A DNA stretch of 15,967 nucleotides from Candidatus Pygmaiobacter gallistercoris (GTDB lineage Bacteria; Bacillota; Clostridia; Oscillospirales; Ruminococcaceae), in contig DXIA01000182.1 of assembly GCA_019113125.1 (NCBI GenBank), forward strand, positions 1 through 15,967. The letters run 5' to 3'. The position numbers were made by a program, and so were the translations under genes. The notes under the pieces were generated by a model. The model was not told where the DNA came from and did no database searches. It was given only the letters and a program-made list of their open reading frames with translations. This document shows positions 1-7,219 of this stretch, piece after piece (the stretch's first letter is position 1; each line of letters begins with the position of its first letter).

Positions 1-123
1 AACGGCAACAGCCCCTGCTACTTCTTCGTGACCGATCTGACCGGCAAGTACTACTATGGCGCGACGATCGAGGAGCACCAGGCAAATGTCGAAACGGCCC
101 GGCAGGTCAACGCGGGTCTGTGA
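1..123 (+). CDS. mltG: Endolytic transglycosylase MltG, C-terminal end (partial)
   Basis: The window opens inside a reading frame whose last 40 residues run from NGNSPCYFFVTDLTGKYYYG to a TGA at 121-123. A FV-D--GK-YY-----EH--N ending is typical of the YceG/MltG family, inner-membrane enzymes that cleave nascent glycan strands and set their length. The 5' part lies outside the window, so the catalytic glutamate cannot be checked. Context supports the call: a U32-family tRNA-modification gene follows, as in the Bacillus yrrL-yrrM-yrrN-yrrO order, where yrrL is mltG. Confidence rests on a short tail plus synteny. Confidence 0.75.
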   Translation, partial: NGNSPCYFFVTDLTGKYYYGATIEEHQANVETARQVNAGL

Positions 124-136
124 GAAAATAGCGAGG

Positions 137-164
137 AAAGGGCCGCCGCGGCGGCCCTTTCTTT
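137..164 (+). terminator. Rho-independent terminator-like hairpin after mltG
   Basis: A perfect 24-base palindrome, AAAGGGCCGCCG followed by its reverse complement (137-160), is followed by CTTTT. It begins 13 bases after the mltG stop. The ribosome binding site of the next gene (GAGGAGG, 167-173) starts only a few bases past it, leaving no room for a promoter between the two. Confidence 0.75.
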
Positions 165-180
165 TGAGGAGGAAACCAAG

Positions 181-1401
181 ATGTTCAAAAAGCCCGAACT
201 GCTCGCGCCGGCCGGTGATATGGAGCGGCTGCGGTATGCGCTGCTCTACGGCGCGGACGCGGTCTATCTCGCAGGCACCCGATTTGGGATGCGGGGCGCG
301 CCGCAGAACTTCACCGAGGAGCAGCTCGCGCAGGCGGTCGCCCTCTGCCACGCAAAGGGCAAGCGGATCTATGTGACGGTCAACACGATGCCGACCAACG
401 AGGAGATCGACGCGCTGCCCGACTATCTCACCGCGCTGCAGCAGATCGGGCCGGATGCGCTGATCGTCGCCGACCTCGGGGTGCTCTCACTGGCGAAGAA
501 GTATGCGCCGGGGCTCGAGCTGCATGTCTCGACCCAGGCGGGGATCGTCAACTGGGCCGCGGCGACCGCCGCCTGGGAGCTCGGCGCAAAGCGGGTGGTG
601 CTCGCCCGGGAGCTGACCCTCGAGCAGATTGCCGGCATCCGGGCAAAGGTCCCCGCCGGCCTCGAGATCGAGACCTTCGTCCACGGTGCGATGTGTATGA
701 GCGTCTCGGGCCGCTGCCTGCTCTCGAATTACATGACCGGCCGGGACGGCAACCGGGGCGAATGCGCCCAGCCCTGCCGCTGGAAGTACGCGCTGGTCGA
801 GGAGCGGCGACCGGGACAGTATTTTGAGATCGGGGAGAATGAGGAGGGCAGCTATATCCTCAGCGCCGAGGACCTCTGCGCGGCCCCCTTCCTCGGCAAG
901 GTCGCCGCCGCCGGGGTGGACAGTTTCAAGATCGAGGGCCGGGCCAAGAGCTTTTACTATGTTGCGAGCGTCACGGCGGCCTACCGGCGGGCGATCGACG
1001 CGATCGGGACGGATCCCGAAGGGTATGTCTGCCCGCCTGAGACGATGGCGGAGCTCGAGAAGTCGAGCCACCGCCGGTACTCCCCGGGCTTTTATCTCGG
1101 GCGGCAGTTCGCGGTGCAGAATGTCACCGATGACCGGTACGAGCGGGGCTGGCAGATCATCGCGGTGGTCGAGGACTGGGCGGAGGGCATCGCCCGCTGC
1201 ACTCAGCGGGGCAAACTGGTGCTCGGCGAGGAGGTCGAGGCGCTGCTGCCGAGCGGCGAGGTATTCCGCTTTGTTCCGGAATGGCTGCGGGACGCCGACG
1301 GTGCGCCGATCGAGGCCACCCCCCACGCGATGATGCCCTTCTCGCTGCCGGTGGAAAAACCGCTGCCGGCGGGCTGCATTCTGCGAAAGAAAAACGGATG
1401 A
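181..1401 (+). CDS. trhP: U32 family protein, TrhP-type tRNA hydroxylation (ho5U34) protein
   Basis: A 406-residue member of the U32 family, historically called peptidase or collagenase. Characterised relatives TrhP (E. coli YegQ, B. subtilis YrrN/YrrO) act in prephenate-dependent hydroxylation of tRNA wobble uridine; that role is inferred by family. The N-terminus has PELLAPAGDMERLRYAL (residues 5-21), the usual start of the barrel. The U32 signature runs from about residue 164 (ETFVHGAMCMSVSGRC), followed by SNYMTGRDGNRGECAQPCRW. Cysteines 172, 179, 195 and 233 are candidates for the family's Fe-S ligands; C199 is also nearby. The length fits the longer YrrO-type paralogue with a C-terminal domain. 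ATG 181 is preceded by GAGGAGG at 167-173. It follows mltG, as in Bacillus, but the methyltransferase gene trmR (yrrM) is not between them. Confidence 0.85.
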   Translation: MFKKPELLAPAGDMERLRYALLYGADAVYLAGTRFGMRGAPQNFTEEQLAQAVALCHAKGKRIYVTVNTMPTNEEIDALPDYLTALQQIGPDALIVADLGVLSLAKKYAPGLELHVSTQAGIVNWAAATAAWELGAKRVVLARELTLEQIAGIRAKVPAGLEIETFVHGAMCMSVSGRCLLSNYMTGRDGNRGECAQPCRWKYALVEERRPGQYFEIGENEEGSYILSAEDLCAAPFLGKVAAAGVDSFKIEGRAKSFYYVASVTAAYRRAIDAIGTDPEGYVCPPETMAELEKSSHRRYSPGFYLGRQFAVQNVTDDRYERGWQIIAVVEDWAEGIARCTQRGKLVLGEEVEALLPSGEVFRFVPEWLRDADGAPIEATPHAMMPFSLPVEKPLPAGCILRKKNG

Positions 1402-1410
1402 CACACCCGA

Positions 1411-1452
1411 AGGATGGCGGAGCGATTTTCTCGCCCCGCCATCCTATTTTTT
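1411..1452 (+). terminator. Rho-independent terminator after the U32 gene
   Basis: AGGATGGCGG (1411-1420) pairs perfectly with CCGCCATCCT (1436-1445), giving a 10-bp stem that can extend inward through GCGA/TCGC. It is followed by ATTTTTT (1446-1452), and lies 10 bases past the TGA at 1399-1401. Confidence 0.9.
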
Positions 1453-1462
1453 GCGCGCCTCC

Positions 1463-1470
1463 CATATAGT
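1463..1470 (+). promoter_or_regulatory. Possible -10 element upstream of the flippase gene
   Basis: CATATAGT sits between the terminator and the spoVB-like gene. Read as sigma-A it contains TATAGT (5/6), but no good -35 lies 16-18 bases upstream. Read as sigma-E it resembles CATACAAT (6/8), which would suit spoVB, a sigma-E gene in Bacillus, but the -35 match is also poor. Predicted transcription from about 1477 would fit translation from TTG 1521. Confidence 0.25.
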
Positions 1471-1520
1471 GAAAGGAGAGCGCCCCGCGCAAAGTGGGGC
1501 TGTACAGGGGGAGCGCTGCA

Positions 1521-3041
1521 TTGAAAAAGAAACTGTTTTTGAAGAACGCGGTCATCCTGACCGCCACCGGCCTGCTGCTGCGGGCGGTGGGGATGCTGTT
1601 TCGGATCTACATCGCGGGTCGGATCGGGGACGAGGGGATGGGGCTCTATCAGCTGATCTTCACCGTATACAACCTCGCGATCACCCTCGCCTCCTCCGGC
1701 GCCTCGGTCGCGGTGACAAGAATGACCGCCGACTGGCTGGCAAAGGGAAACGGGAGCCCCCGCGCGCTCTGCCGCCGGCTGCTGCTCTACGCATGCGGCA
1801 CCGGCTGTGCGGCGGGGGCGCTGCAGCTGCTGCTGGCCCGGCCGGTGAGCAGGATCTGGCTCGGGGATGAGCGGGCGGCCCTCTCGCTGCGGCTGCTCGC
1901 CCCCAGCCTGCCGGCCATTGCGGTCGGCGCCGCGCTGCGCGGCTACTTTATGGCGCGGCGGAATGTCGCCTCCGCCTCCCGCGCCCAACTCTTCGAGCAG
2001 GCGGTGCGGATCGCGGTGGTGGCGCTGCTGGTCGACCGGGCGCTGCCGCTTGGGGTGGAGTACGGCTGCGCGGCGGTGGTGCTGGGCAACACCGTCTCGG
2101 AGCTGCTCTCCTGCCTCTGGATGCTGCTCAGCTGGCGGCGGGATCTGCGCCGGTTCCCAAAGGCGCAGGAAAAGGAGAAAGTCCCCGCGGGATACGCCGC
2201 CATCGTCGCCCCGATCACCGCGACCCGGGGCATCAGCAGCCTGCTGGTCACGGTGGAGAATGTGCTGGTACCCGGTCAGCTCGCGCTGTTCTGCGGCTCA
2301 AGAAGTGCGGCGCTGGCCCAGTTTGGCCAGCTCAAGGGGATGGCGATGCCGGTGCTCTTCTTTCCGTTCTCCTTCCTCGCCACCCTCTCGACCCTGCTGC
2401 TGCCCGAGATTGCCGAGGCGCACAGCGCGGGAAGAAAAGACCAGCTGCGGGGGCTGGTGACAAGGACGATCCGGATTACCGCGGTCCTCTCGGTGCTGGC
2501 CGGCGGGCTGTTCGCCGCCTTTTCGTCCGAGCTCGGCCAGCTGCTCTACCACTCGCAGGAGATTGGTTTCTACATCGGGGTACTCGGCCCGCTGATGCCG
2601 TTTCTCTATCTCGAGAGCATGGTGGACGGCATCCTCAAGGGGGTGGGTCAGCAGACTGCGACCTTCCGGTACAGCGTGCTGGATTCCGGACTGCGGATTT
2701 TGCTGGTGCTGGCGCTGGTGCCGCGGTTTGGGATGAAGGGGTTCCTCTTTATGATGCTCTTTTCCAACCTCTTCACCTCCCTTTTGAACCTGCGGCGGCT
2801 GCTCTGGTACGCCGATCTGCGGATCGACTGGGGCGGCTGGGTGCTCAAACCGGTCTTCTCGGTATTCGCCGGATGGACGGCCTGCCGCTTTCTCTTTCTG
2901 CCCGCCGCCCGCGCGCTGCCGCTGCCGGTGCAGATCGGGTGCGGTGCGGCGATCATGGCGGGGGTCTATCTGCTCTTTCTCTGGCTCTGCGGCGGGATCA
3001 GACGGGAGGATCTGCGGTTTGCCGCAAAGCAGAAATCTTGA
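1521..3041 (+). CDS. spoVB: SpoVB-like oligosaccharide/lipid flippase (MVF/MATE-like membrane protein)
   Basis: A hydrophobic protein of about 506 residues with a dozen or more membrane segments, belonging to the polysaccharide biosynthesis/MurJ-like flippase superfamily. The N-terminus KKKLFLKNAVILTATGLLLR, followed by a V-GMLFRIYIA--IG-EGMGLYQL pattern, is characteristic of stage V sporulation protein B and its clostridial paralogues. These act in the cytoplasmic membrane, probably flipping lipid-linked wall or spore-cortex precursors. The frame is open from GTG 1494, but TTG 1521 is preferred: AGGGGGAG lies 7 bases upstream, and it gives the usual MKKK start. The GTG's nearest AAGGAG is about 15 bases away. 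The TGA at 3039-3041 overlaps the next gene's -35 box. A MurJ-like or general polysaccharide flippase role is the alternative, since paralogues are hard to separate by eye. Confidence 0.8.
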   Translation: MKKKLFLKNAVILTATGLLLRAVGMLFRIYIAGRIGDEGMGLYQLIFTVYNLAITLASSGASVAVTRMTADWLAKGNGSPRALCRRLLLYACGTGCAAGALQLLLARPVSRIWLGDERAALSLRLLAPSLPAIAVGAALRGYFMARRNVASASRAQLFEQAVRIAVVALLVDRALPLGVEYGCAAVVLGNTVSELLSCLWMLLSWRRDLRRFPKAQEKEKVPAGYAAIVAPITATRGISSLLVTVENVLVPGQLALFCGSRSAALAQFGQLKGMAMPVLFFPFSFLATLSTLLLPEIAEAHSAGRKDQLRGLVTRTIRITAVLSVLAGGLFAAFSSELGQLLYHSQEIGFYIGVLGPLMPFLYLESMVDGILKGVGQQTATFRYSVLDSGLRILLVLALVPRFGMKGFLFMMLFSNLFTSLLNLRRLLWYADLRIDWGGWVLKPVFSVFAGWTACRFLFLPAARALPLPVQIGCGAAIMAGVYLLFLWLCGGIRREDLRFAAKQKS

Positions 3042-3067
3042 AACCGGCGGGAAAAAAATGGTATACT
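3038..3067 (+). promoter_or_regulatory. Sigma-A promoter of the nucleoid-associated protein gene
   Basis: TTGAAA (3038-3043), an 18-base spacer and TATACT (3062-3067), with an extended -10 TGG directly before the hexamer (3059-3061). The -35 overlaps the stop codon of the flippase gene. Transcription would start near 3074, about 30 bases before ATG 3104. Confidence 0.75.
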
Positions 3068-3103
3068 GCTTGGCGGACGTCTGAGAAAAAAGGAGAGAAT
3101 ACG

Positions 3104-4114
3104 ATGATCAACCTCACGAAGGCAATCCTGCATCTGCTGAACGGCGGGTCCGGCGCCGCCGTCTTTTCCGAGCTGCCGCTCGACCTCGCGGACGATGCGG
3201 TCTACGGGTATGTCAACCGTCAGCTCGAGCGGGCGGCAGGGGACAGCGGACTGCACGGGGGCGAGTTTATCGGGGTGGAGAATGAGTTTCACCGCAAGCT
3301 CAGCCAGTATGACCGGGAGCTGCTTGCCTTTGAGCCGTTTTCGGCCTGGATTGCTGGAGAGGTCTGGCAGGTGATCTCGGCCAGTGCAAAGGCAGAGAGC
3401 TGCGCGCTGCTGATCGCCGAATACTACGAGGGGGAGACAAAGACCCTCGCGATCCTCAAGCTCGCGGGCCGGCAGGGCTTTCTGCCGGTGCCGGGCACCG
3501 ACGAGGAGGGGCGGACCTTCTGCGCGATTACCCCCCGCGGCGACCTTCTGCCCGGCGCGGGGCAGAAGGCGGAGGAGGCTGCCTTCCTCGAGGCGGCGAC
3601 CGGCGCGATTCGGTATTATGAGAAATCCCGCACCGTCGACGGGGAGGAGCGGCCGCTGTTCAGCAAGGGAATCTTCCACTGCACCCAGAGCGTCTCGGCC
3701 GGGGAGACGGTCAAGCTGATGCAGCAGATCGCCCAGACGGTCGCCGAGACCTACGGTGAGGACAAGACCGCCGCGGTGGCGCGGGTGCGGGCGGGCATCG
3801 CCGAAAAGCTGGATGCAAACGACCAGCTCGCCCCCTTTGATCTCGGGGAGGAGGTCTTCGCCGAGAGCGAGGAGATGCAGCAGGAGTTCCGCCGGCAGGT
3901 CAGCGCGGCAGGGGTGCCCGAGCGGGTCTCGGTGCCGAAGAAACTCGCCGCGCGGGAGGCGCGCAGCCAGCGGATCCGCACCGACACCGGCATCGAGATC
4001 ACCTTTCCGCTCGACTACGCCGAGAACACCGATTACCTCGAGTTTCTCCGGGAGGAGGACGGCACCATCGCGATCCAGATCAAGCGGGTGGGCAGCATCG
4101 AGAACAGAGGATAA
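3104..4114 (+). CDS. 37-kDa nucleoid-associated protein (NA37/YejK/NdpA family)
   Basis: 336 residues. The N-terminus MINLTKAILHLL, the central FSKGIFHCTQ, and the C-terminal block beginning QRIRTDTGIEITFPLDY and ending EDGTIAIQIKRVGSIENR match the family of 37-kDa nucleoid-associated proteins (YejK in E. coli). These bind DNA and are found with the nucleoid; their molecular role in Firmicutes is not well defined. ATG 3104 has AAAGGAG at about 3089-3095, 8 bases upstream. The gene has its own extended -10 promoter and a strong terminator, so it is probably monocistronic. An upstream extension of the frame to 2873 is open but lies over the flippase gene and the promoter, so it is rejected. Confidence 0.82.
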   Translation: MINLTKAILHLLNGGSGAAVFSELPLDLADDAVYGYVNRQLERAAGDSGLHGGEFIGVENEFHRKLSQYDRELLAFEPFSAWIAGEVWQVISASAKAESCALLIAEYYEGETKTLAILKLAGRQGFLPVPGTDEEGRTFCAITPRGDLLPGAGQKAEEAAFLEAATGAIRYYEKSRTVDGEERPLFSKGIFHCTQSVSAGETVKLMQQIAQTVAETYGEDKTAAVARVRAGIAEKLDANDQLAPFDLGEEVFAESEEMQQEFRRQVSAAGVPERVSVPKKLAAREARSQRIRTDTGIEITFPLDYAENTDYLEFLREEDGTIAIQIKRVGSIENRG

Positions 4115-4152
4115 AAAAATCCCGTTTTGGAACCTCCAAAACGGGATTTTTT
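4113..4152. terminator. Bidirectional Rho-independent terminator between convergent genes
   Basis: A run of A then TCCCGTTTTGG (to 4130) pairs with CCAAAACGGGA (from 4136), with a 5-base loop and a T-run to 4152. A/T runs on both sides let it serve the plus-strand gene ending at 4114 and the minus-strand gene ending at 4158. Confidence 0.92.
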
Positions 4153-4157
4153 CTGTT

Positions 4158-5030
4158 TCAGCAGAGCGAGACCATAAAGTCATACAACGGTCCGAGCAGG
4201 AAGAACCCTGCGACCCAGCTGACAAGGTTCGCGCAGATGCCGTAGGCGGTGCGCCGCCGGACGCTTTGCCCGGTGAGGAACCGGCGGTAGACCAGGGTCT
4301 CAAAGACCAGAATGACCAGCTCGGCCGGGATCCGAATTAGGTGGGCGTTGATTGTTCCGGCGGTGAGCAGGGTGAGCTGAACGGTCAGCGCAAGGCCGAT
4401 CTGGGTGATGAGATTTGTCAGCACAAACGCCTTCCAGTTTGCCCGCAGCGGAAAGCCGAAGAGCAGCAGCAGAACCCCCTCGAGCAGCAGGGTGCCGGTC
4501 AGCGTCACAAGAAAGACCACCCCGAGCGCCAGCGCCGCGGGGGGCTGGTAGAGATCTCCGCTCGCGCAGTCGAGGGTGACGCTGCTCTGCAGCGCACGGC
4601 GGGTGAAAGGCTCGGTGAGGATTACCTTGCCGCTCTCGGTCACCAGCAGGATCCGGCAGGTCTCGGGCAGCCCGACATAGCCGAAGATGTGCCGCCGCTG
4701 ATCGCCCTGCTGCTGCCCGACCAGATCACCCCACATCGGCAGCGGAACGCCCCCGAGGGTCGCGGGCGCCCACCCCTCCGGCACCGCGCGCTCAAACTCT
4801 GCGAGCAGTTCGGGGTCGAGAGAGGCGAGCTCCTCCTGCGAGAGTTCGGAGGAATAGGTCTCCTCCCCGGGCTGCCAGAGCAGATCGAGATAGTAGGGCT
4901 CGTCGGGAGGATTGTCAAGACGGACGGTCAGCTGGTCCTTTGGTCCGATGTCCGCAAAGACCACACTGAGGGCGCAGAATAAAAGCGAGAGAATCACCAG
5001 AGAGATCAGACCACGTTTTTGCTCTTTCAT
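4158..5030 (-). CDS. Uncharacterised membrane protein with signal peptide, extracytoplasmic domain and four C-terminal TM segments
   Basis: 290 residues of unknown function. A signal peptide (basic MKEQKR, then a hydrophobic stretch to VVFA) should be cut near A26, leaving a mature N-terminus DIGPK. An A-D-[ILM]-G-P-K start recurs, from memory, in a group of uncharacterised clostridial membrane proteins. An acidic extracytoplasmic region spans about 27-165. It is followed by four predicted membrane segments (about 165-192, 200-224, 231-249, 262-282), with a basic loop RRFLTGQSVRRR between the last two. ATG 5030 is preferred over GTG 5033 because AAGGAGG (5044-5038) lies 7 bases from ATG but only 4 from GTG. 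It begins 33 bases after the tatD stop and is probably cotranscribed with it. No catalytic motif was recognised. Confidence 0.8.
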   Translation of the reverse strand: MKEQKRGLISLVILSLLFCALSVVFADIGPKDQLTVRLDNPPDEPYYLDLLWQPGEETYSSELSQEELASLDPELLAEFERAVPEGWAPATLGGVPLPMWGDLVGQQQGDQRRHIFGYVGLPETCRILLVTESGKVILTEPFTRRALQSSVTLDCASGDLYQPPAALALGVVFLVTLTGTLLLEGVLLLLFGFPLRANWKAFVLTNLITQIGLALTVQLTLLTAGTINAHLIRIPAELVILVFETLVYRRFLTGQSVRRRTAYGICANLVSWVAGFFLLGPLYDFMVSLC

Positions 5031-5063
5031 CACGGCACCTCCTTGGACAGAGAGAAGAAGGGG

Positions 5064-5840
5064 TTAGAACCGGATGCCGAGGAACCGCTCGGCGTTCTGC
5101 TTTGCGACCTCGGCCACCTCCTGCGGGGTGATGTCGCCGCGGGCGCGGGCGATGGCCTCCACCACATCCTCCAGCATGTCGGAGGTTGCGGGCTGCCCCT
5201 CGAACCGCTGGGTCGGCAGGAAGGGACAGTCGGTCTCGAGCAGCAGCAGCTCGATCGGCATCTCCTTGACCAGCGCGATCAGCTCCCCGGCGTCGGGGTA
5301 GGTGATCGCCGGTCCAATGCCGAGGTGCACCCCCATCTCGACGAACTTTCGCCCGTAGGCGAGACCGCTGAAGAACCGGTGGATCATCGCCGGTACCGGG
5401 CAGACCCGCAGCGCTGACAGGACATCGTCATCCGCCAGACAGTCGTGGATCACCACCGGCAGTTTCAGCTCCCGCGCGAGGTCGAGCTGGGGATGAAAGA
5501 CCTGTTTCTGCTTTTCGGCGTCGGTCTCCGGCAGCCGGTAGTCGAGGCCGATCTCCCCGATCGCGACCACCCGGGGCTGTTTTGCGAGCCGGCGGATCTC
5601 ATCCAGCCAGCCCTCCGGCACGGTGTAGGCCGAGAGCGGAAAGACGCCGACCGACGCCCAGACAAAGTCATACTCCGCCGCGAGGTCAATCGACCGCTGG
5701 GAGGAGGGGAGATCCGAACCGGAGTTGACGATCCCGCAGACCCCGGCCTCCCGCTGGGCGAGCAGCGTCTCGCGCCGCTTGCCCTCGTAAACCGTCTCGT
5801 CATAGTGGGTGTGCAGGTCGGTCAGATGGGTAATTGCCAT
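5064..5840 (-). CDS. tatD: TatD family metal-dependent hydrolase (DNase)
   Basis: 258 residues, the usual TatD length. Metal-site motifs appear in order: DLHTH near the N-terminus (H10 and H12), GEIGLDY, VVIHD, a histidine in IHRFFSG (often HCFSG), and ETDCPFL (often ETDSPYL). All expected ligands are present. TatD proteins are cytoplasmic TIM-barrel nucleases (3'-5' exonuclease/AP endonuclease activities reported) of the amidohydrolase superfamily. ATG 5840 gives a protein starting MAITHLTDLHTH and lies 12 bases after GGAG. The ATG four codons upstream (5852) abuts the GGAG with no spacer and is unlikely. In many Firmicutes tatD follows metG; here it pairs with an unknown membrane protein. 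Confidence 0.9.
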   Translation of the reverse strand: MAITHLTDLHTHYDETVYEGKRRETLLAQREAGVCGIVNSGSDLPSSQRSIDLAAEYDFVWASVGVFPLSAYTVPEGWLDEIRRLAKQPRVVAIGEIGLDYRLPETDAEKQKQVFHPQLDLARELKLPVVIHDCLADDDVLSALRVCPVPAMIHRFFSGLAYGRKFVEMGVHLGIGPAITYPDAGELIALVKEMPIELLLLETDCPFLPTQRFEGQPATSDMLEDVVEAIARARGDITPQEVAEVAKQNAERFLGIRF

Positions 5841-5900
5841 ATCAGAAAACATCTCCTTTTTACTTCCAAAAGAGAAACGCAGAACACGCTCTTTTTTTAC

Positions 5901-5929
5901 AGTATACCAGCCCCTGCAAACCGGCGCAA
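5901..5929 (-). promoter_or_regulatory. Extended -10 promoter upstream of tatD
   Basis: On the minus strand TTGCGC (5929-5924), a 17-base spacer and TATACT (5906-5901), with TGG immediately before the -10. The -35 is weak (3/6), but the extended -10 is identical to that of the gene at 3104. Confidence 0.6.
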
Positions 5930-5940
5930 GAAGGAGGAGG

Positions 5941-6357
5941 TCAATCCATCCGGGAGAGATACAGCACGAGATGGTCCGGCAGATAGCTGATGCTGATCCC
6001 CCGCGCGCCGTCCGAAAATAGGGTGCCGATCGCGACGTAATCCTGCCCCTTGATCGATTCCTCGGTCTGCTCGATCGGCGAAAAGCCGAGATCAGCCAGC
6101 CGGTCCAGATAGGCGCGGTAATCGGTTTCGGAGAGGCCGGTCAGCTCGACCGCACAGTATCGGCCCTCGGGGTCGACGGCGCTCCAGCTGACGGTGCCGG
6201 GCGGGATGGGAAGGCCTTCGGTGTGCTCGTTTTCCGGCCAGACCCCGCTGTCGGTGAGCAGGGTCTGTGGCGAGTCGGCGGTTGGCGCCGAGGACGACAC
6301 CCCGCCGCAGCCGCAGAGGAACAGGGCCAAAACGAGAAGAACAAGCAGCTTTTTCAC
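5941..6357 (-). CDS. Small putative lipoprotein (DUF6591-like)
   Basis: 138 residues. The N-terminus MKKLLVLLVLALFLCGCGG is a lipoprotein signal; C17 (lipobox LCGC) is the most likely lipidated residue, with C15 also possible. After a Ser/Pro/Thr-rich linker the mature domain contains VWPEN, GLPIPPGTVSW, a central AVELTGLSETDYRAYLDRL segment and a beta-rich end. This W-P ... Y--Y---L---GF layout resembles the DUF6591 type of clostridial lipoproteins, from memory. GTG 6357 is chosen because AAGGAGG (6371-6365) lies 7 bases upstream and it begins exactly at the signal peptide; the longer open frame to 6465 would bury the signal. It is the third gene after a PadR regulator and a HAAS membrane protein. 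Function unknown; probably anchored on the outer face of the membrane. Confidence 0.75.
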   Translation of the reverse strand: MKKLLVLLVLALFLCGCGGVSSSAPTADSPQTLLTDSGVWPENEHTEGLPIPPGTVSWSAVDPEGRYCAVELTGLSETDYRAYLDRLADLGFSPIEQTEESIKGQDYVAIGTLFSDGARGISISYLPDHLVLYLSRMD

Positions 6358-6361
6358 AGGA

Positions 6362-6811
6362 TTACCTCCTTTTGCGCAGCGCGCGGAACAAAAACCAGGC
6401 GGCAAAGAGCAGCGCAAAACCGCCGACGACCGGCAGCAGGAAAAGCGGATCCGCTCCGCCGGCAAGCTGAATCCCGGTCATCGCGTCCGCCTGCCCGATG
6501 ACGCCGTCCACCGGCGATGAGAGCCGGGCAGCCGCCCAGATGCCGAGGGTGCAGACTGCGATGGCGAGAAAGAGCAGTGCGAAGAGCAGCCCGCGCCGTT
6601 TTCGCCGCGCGGCGTTGTCGATGCCAAACGACTCGGCCGCGCTGTCGGCAAAGCGGGCGGGCGGGCCGAGCCGTTCGGCGACCTGCCGCGCGCTCTCCCC
6701 GTGTTCCGCCGCCGCGGCGAAGATCTCCGCAAGATCCCGCAGAATTTCCTGCCGGACATCGCGCGGCGCGGCAAGCGCCCGGCTCACCGCCTTGAGATAC
6801 CGATCCTTCAT
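6362..6811 (-). CDS. HAAS/DUF1700-type membrane protein, partner of PadR
   Basis: 149 residues. The N-terminal helical region (about 1-63: KAVSRALAAPRDVRQEILRD, then AEHGESARQVAERLGPPARF) matches the HAAS/DUF1700 pattern of amphipathic helices ending in a -LG-P-- turn. Two membrane segments follow (about 74-96 and 122-143), with a basic RRKRR before the first and RKRR at the C-terminus. Such proteins are usually encoded directly after PadR regulators and are thought to be membrane signalling components. The ATG overlaps the PadR stop (ATGA, 6808-6811), indicating translational coupling, with GGAGG just upstream. Its TAA overlaps the ribosome binding site of the lipoprotein gene. Confidence 0.75.
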   Translation of the reverse strand: MKDRYLKAVSRALAAPRDVRQEILRDLAEIFAAAAEHGESARQVAERLGPPARFADSAAESFGIDNAARRKRRGLLFALLFLAIAVCTLGIWAAARLSSPVDGVIGQADAMTGIQLAGGADPLFLLPVVGGFALLFAAWFLFRALRKRR

Positions 6812-7167
6812 CCCAAATCCTCCGTTTCCCGATACGCCTCGATAAAACCGTTGACGCAGTTCTGATAATCCGCCCAGAAACCGATCAGCTCACCCAGCAC
6901 CTGCCGACCCTGCGCGGTGAGGGAGTAGTACTTCCGCGCGCCGCCGTTTGCCGGGGCGGGTGCGAGCCGACACCCGATCAGCCCCGCCCGCTGCAGCCGG
7001 TAGAGCAGGGGGTATACCGTCCCCTCCTTCGCATAGCCGAGCACCCCCGCCTGACGGTTGAGGGCACTGATGATCTCATAGCCGTAGGTCTCCCCCCGCC
7101 CGATCAGGCAGAGCAGAATCATCTCGAGGGACCCCTTTTTGAACTGCTGCAGATACCTGCCCTCCAT
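6808..7167 (-). CDS. PadR family transcriptional regulator
   Basis: 119 residues with the standard PadR winged-helix fold: FKKGSLEMILLCLI, GRGETYGYEII, the EGTVYPLLYRLQRAGLI helix-wing segment, and KYYSLTAQGRQVL. The length suits the small PadR subfamily with a short dimerisation helix. PadR proteins usually repress their own operon and relieve repression in response to a ligand. ATG 7167 has AGGAGG 6 bases upstream. It is the first gene of an operon with a HAAS membrane protein and a lipoprotein. A consensus promoter and a dyad lie directly upstream. Confidence 0.9.
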   Translation of the reverse strand: MEGRYLQQFKKGSLEMILLCLIGRGETYGYEIISALNRQAGVLGYAKEGTVYPLLYRLQRAGLIGCRLAPAPANGGARKYYSLTAQGRQVLGELIGFWADYQNCVNGFIEAYRETEDLG

Positions 7168-7188
7168 TGCCGCCTCCTAAAATTAGCA

Positions 7189-7215
7189 TTACTATTTAGC
7201 AAAACTATGTAGTAA
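7189..7215. promoter_or_regulatory. Probable PadR operator, 27-bp dyad
   Basis: Plus strand: TTACTA-TT-TAG, five bases, CTA-TG-TAGTAA. The two 11-base arms match at 9 positions, and each arm is itself a near-palindrome (ACTA-NN-TAG). It lies from about -2 to +25 relative to the predicted start of transcription, between the -10 and the padR ribosome binding site, a position suited to blocking transcription. Confidence 0.6.
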
Positions 7216-7219
7216 GCAG

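Noticed and set aside
487..1404. 305-residue open frame on the minus strand across the U32 gene
   Set aside because: It is a shadow of a GC-rich gene: arginine/proline/leucine-rich, no family motif, no ribosome binding site, and it overlaps a well-supported protein.
2966..4303. 445-residue minus-strand open frame over the nucleoid-associated protein gene
   Set aside because: It crosses the bidirectional terminator and the promoter at 3038, has no recognisable domain, and its composition is that of an antisense shadow.
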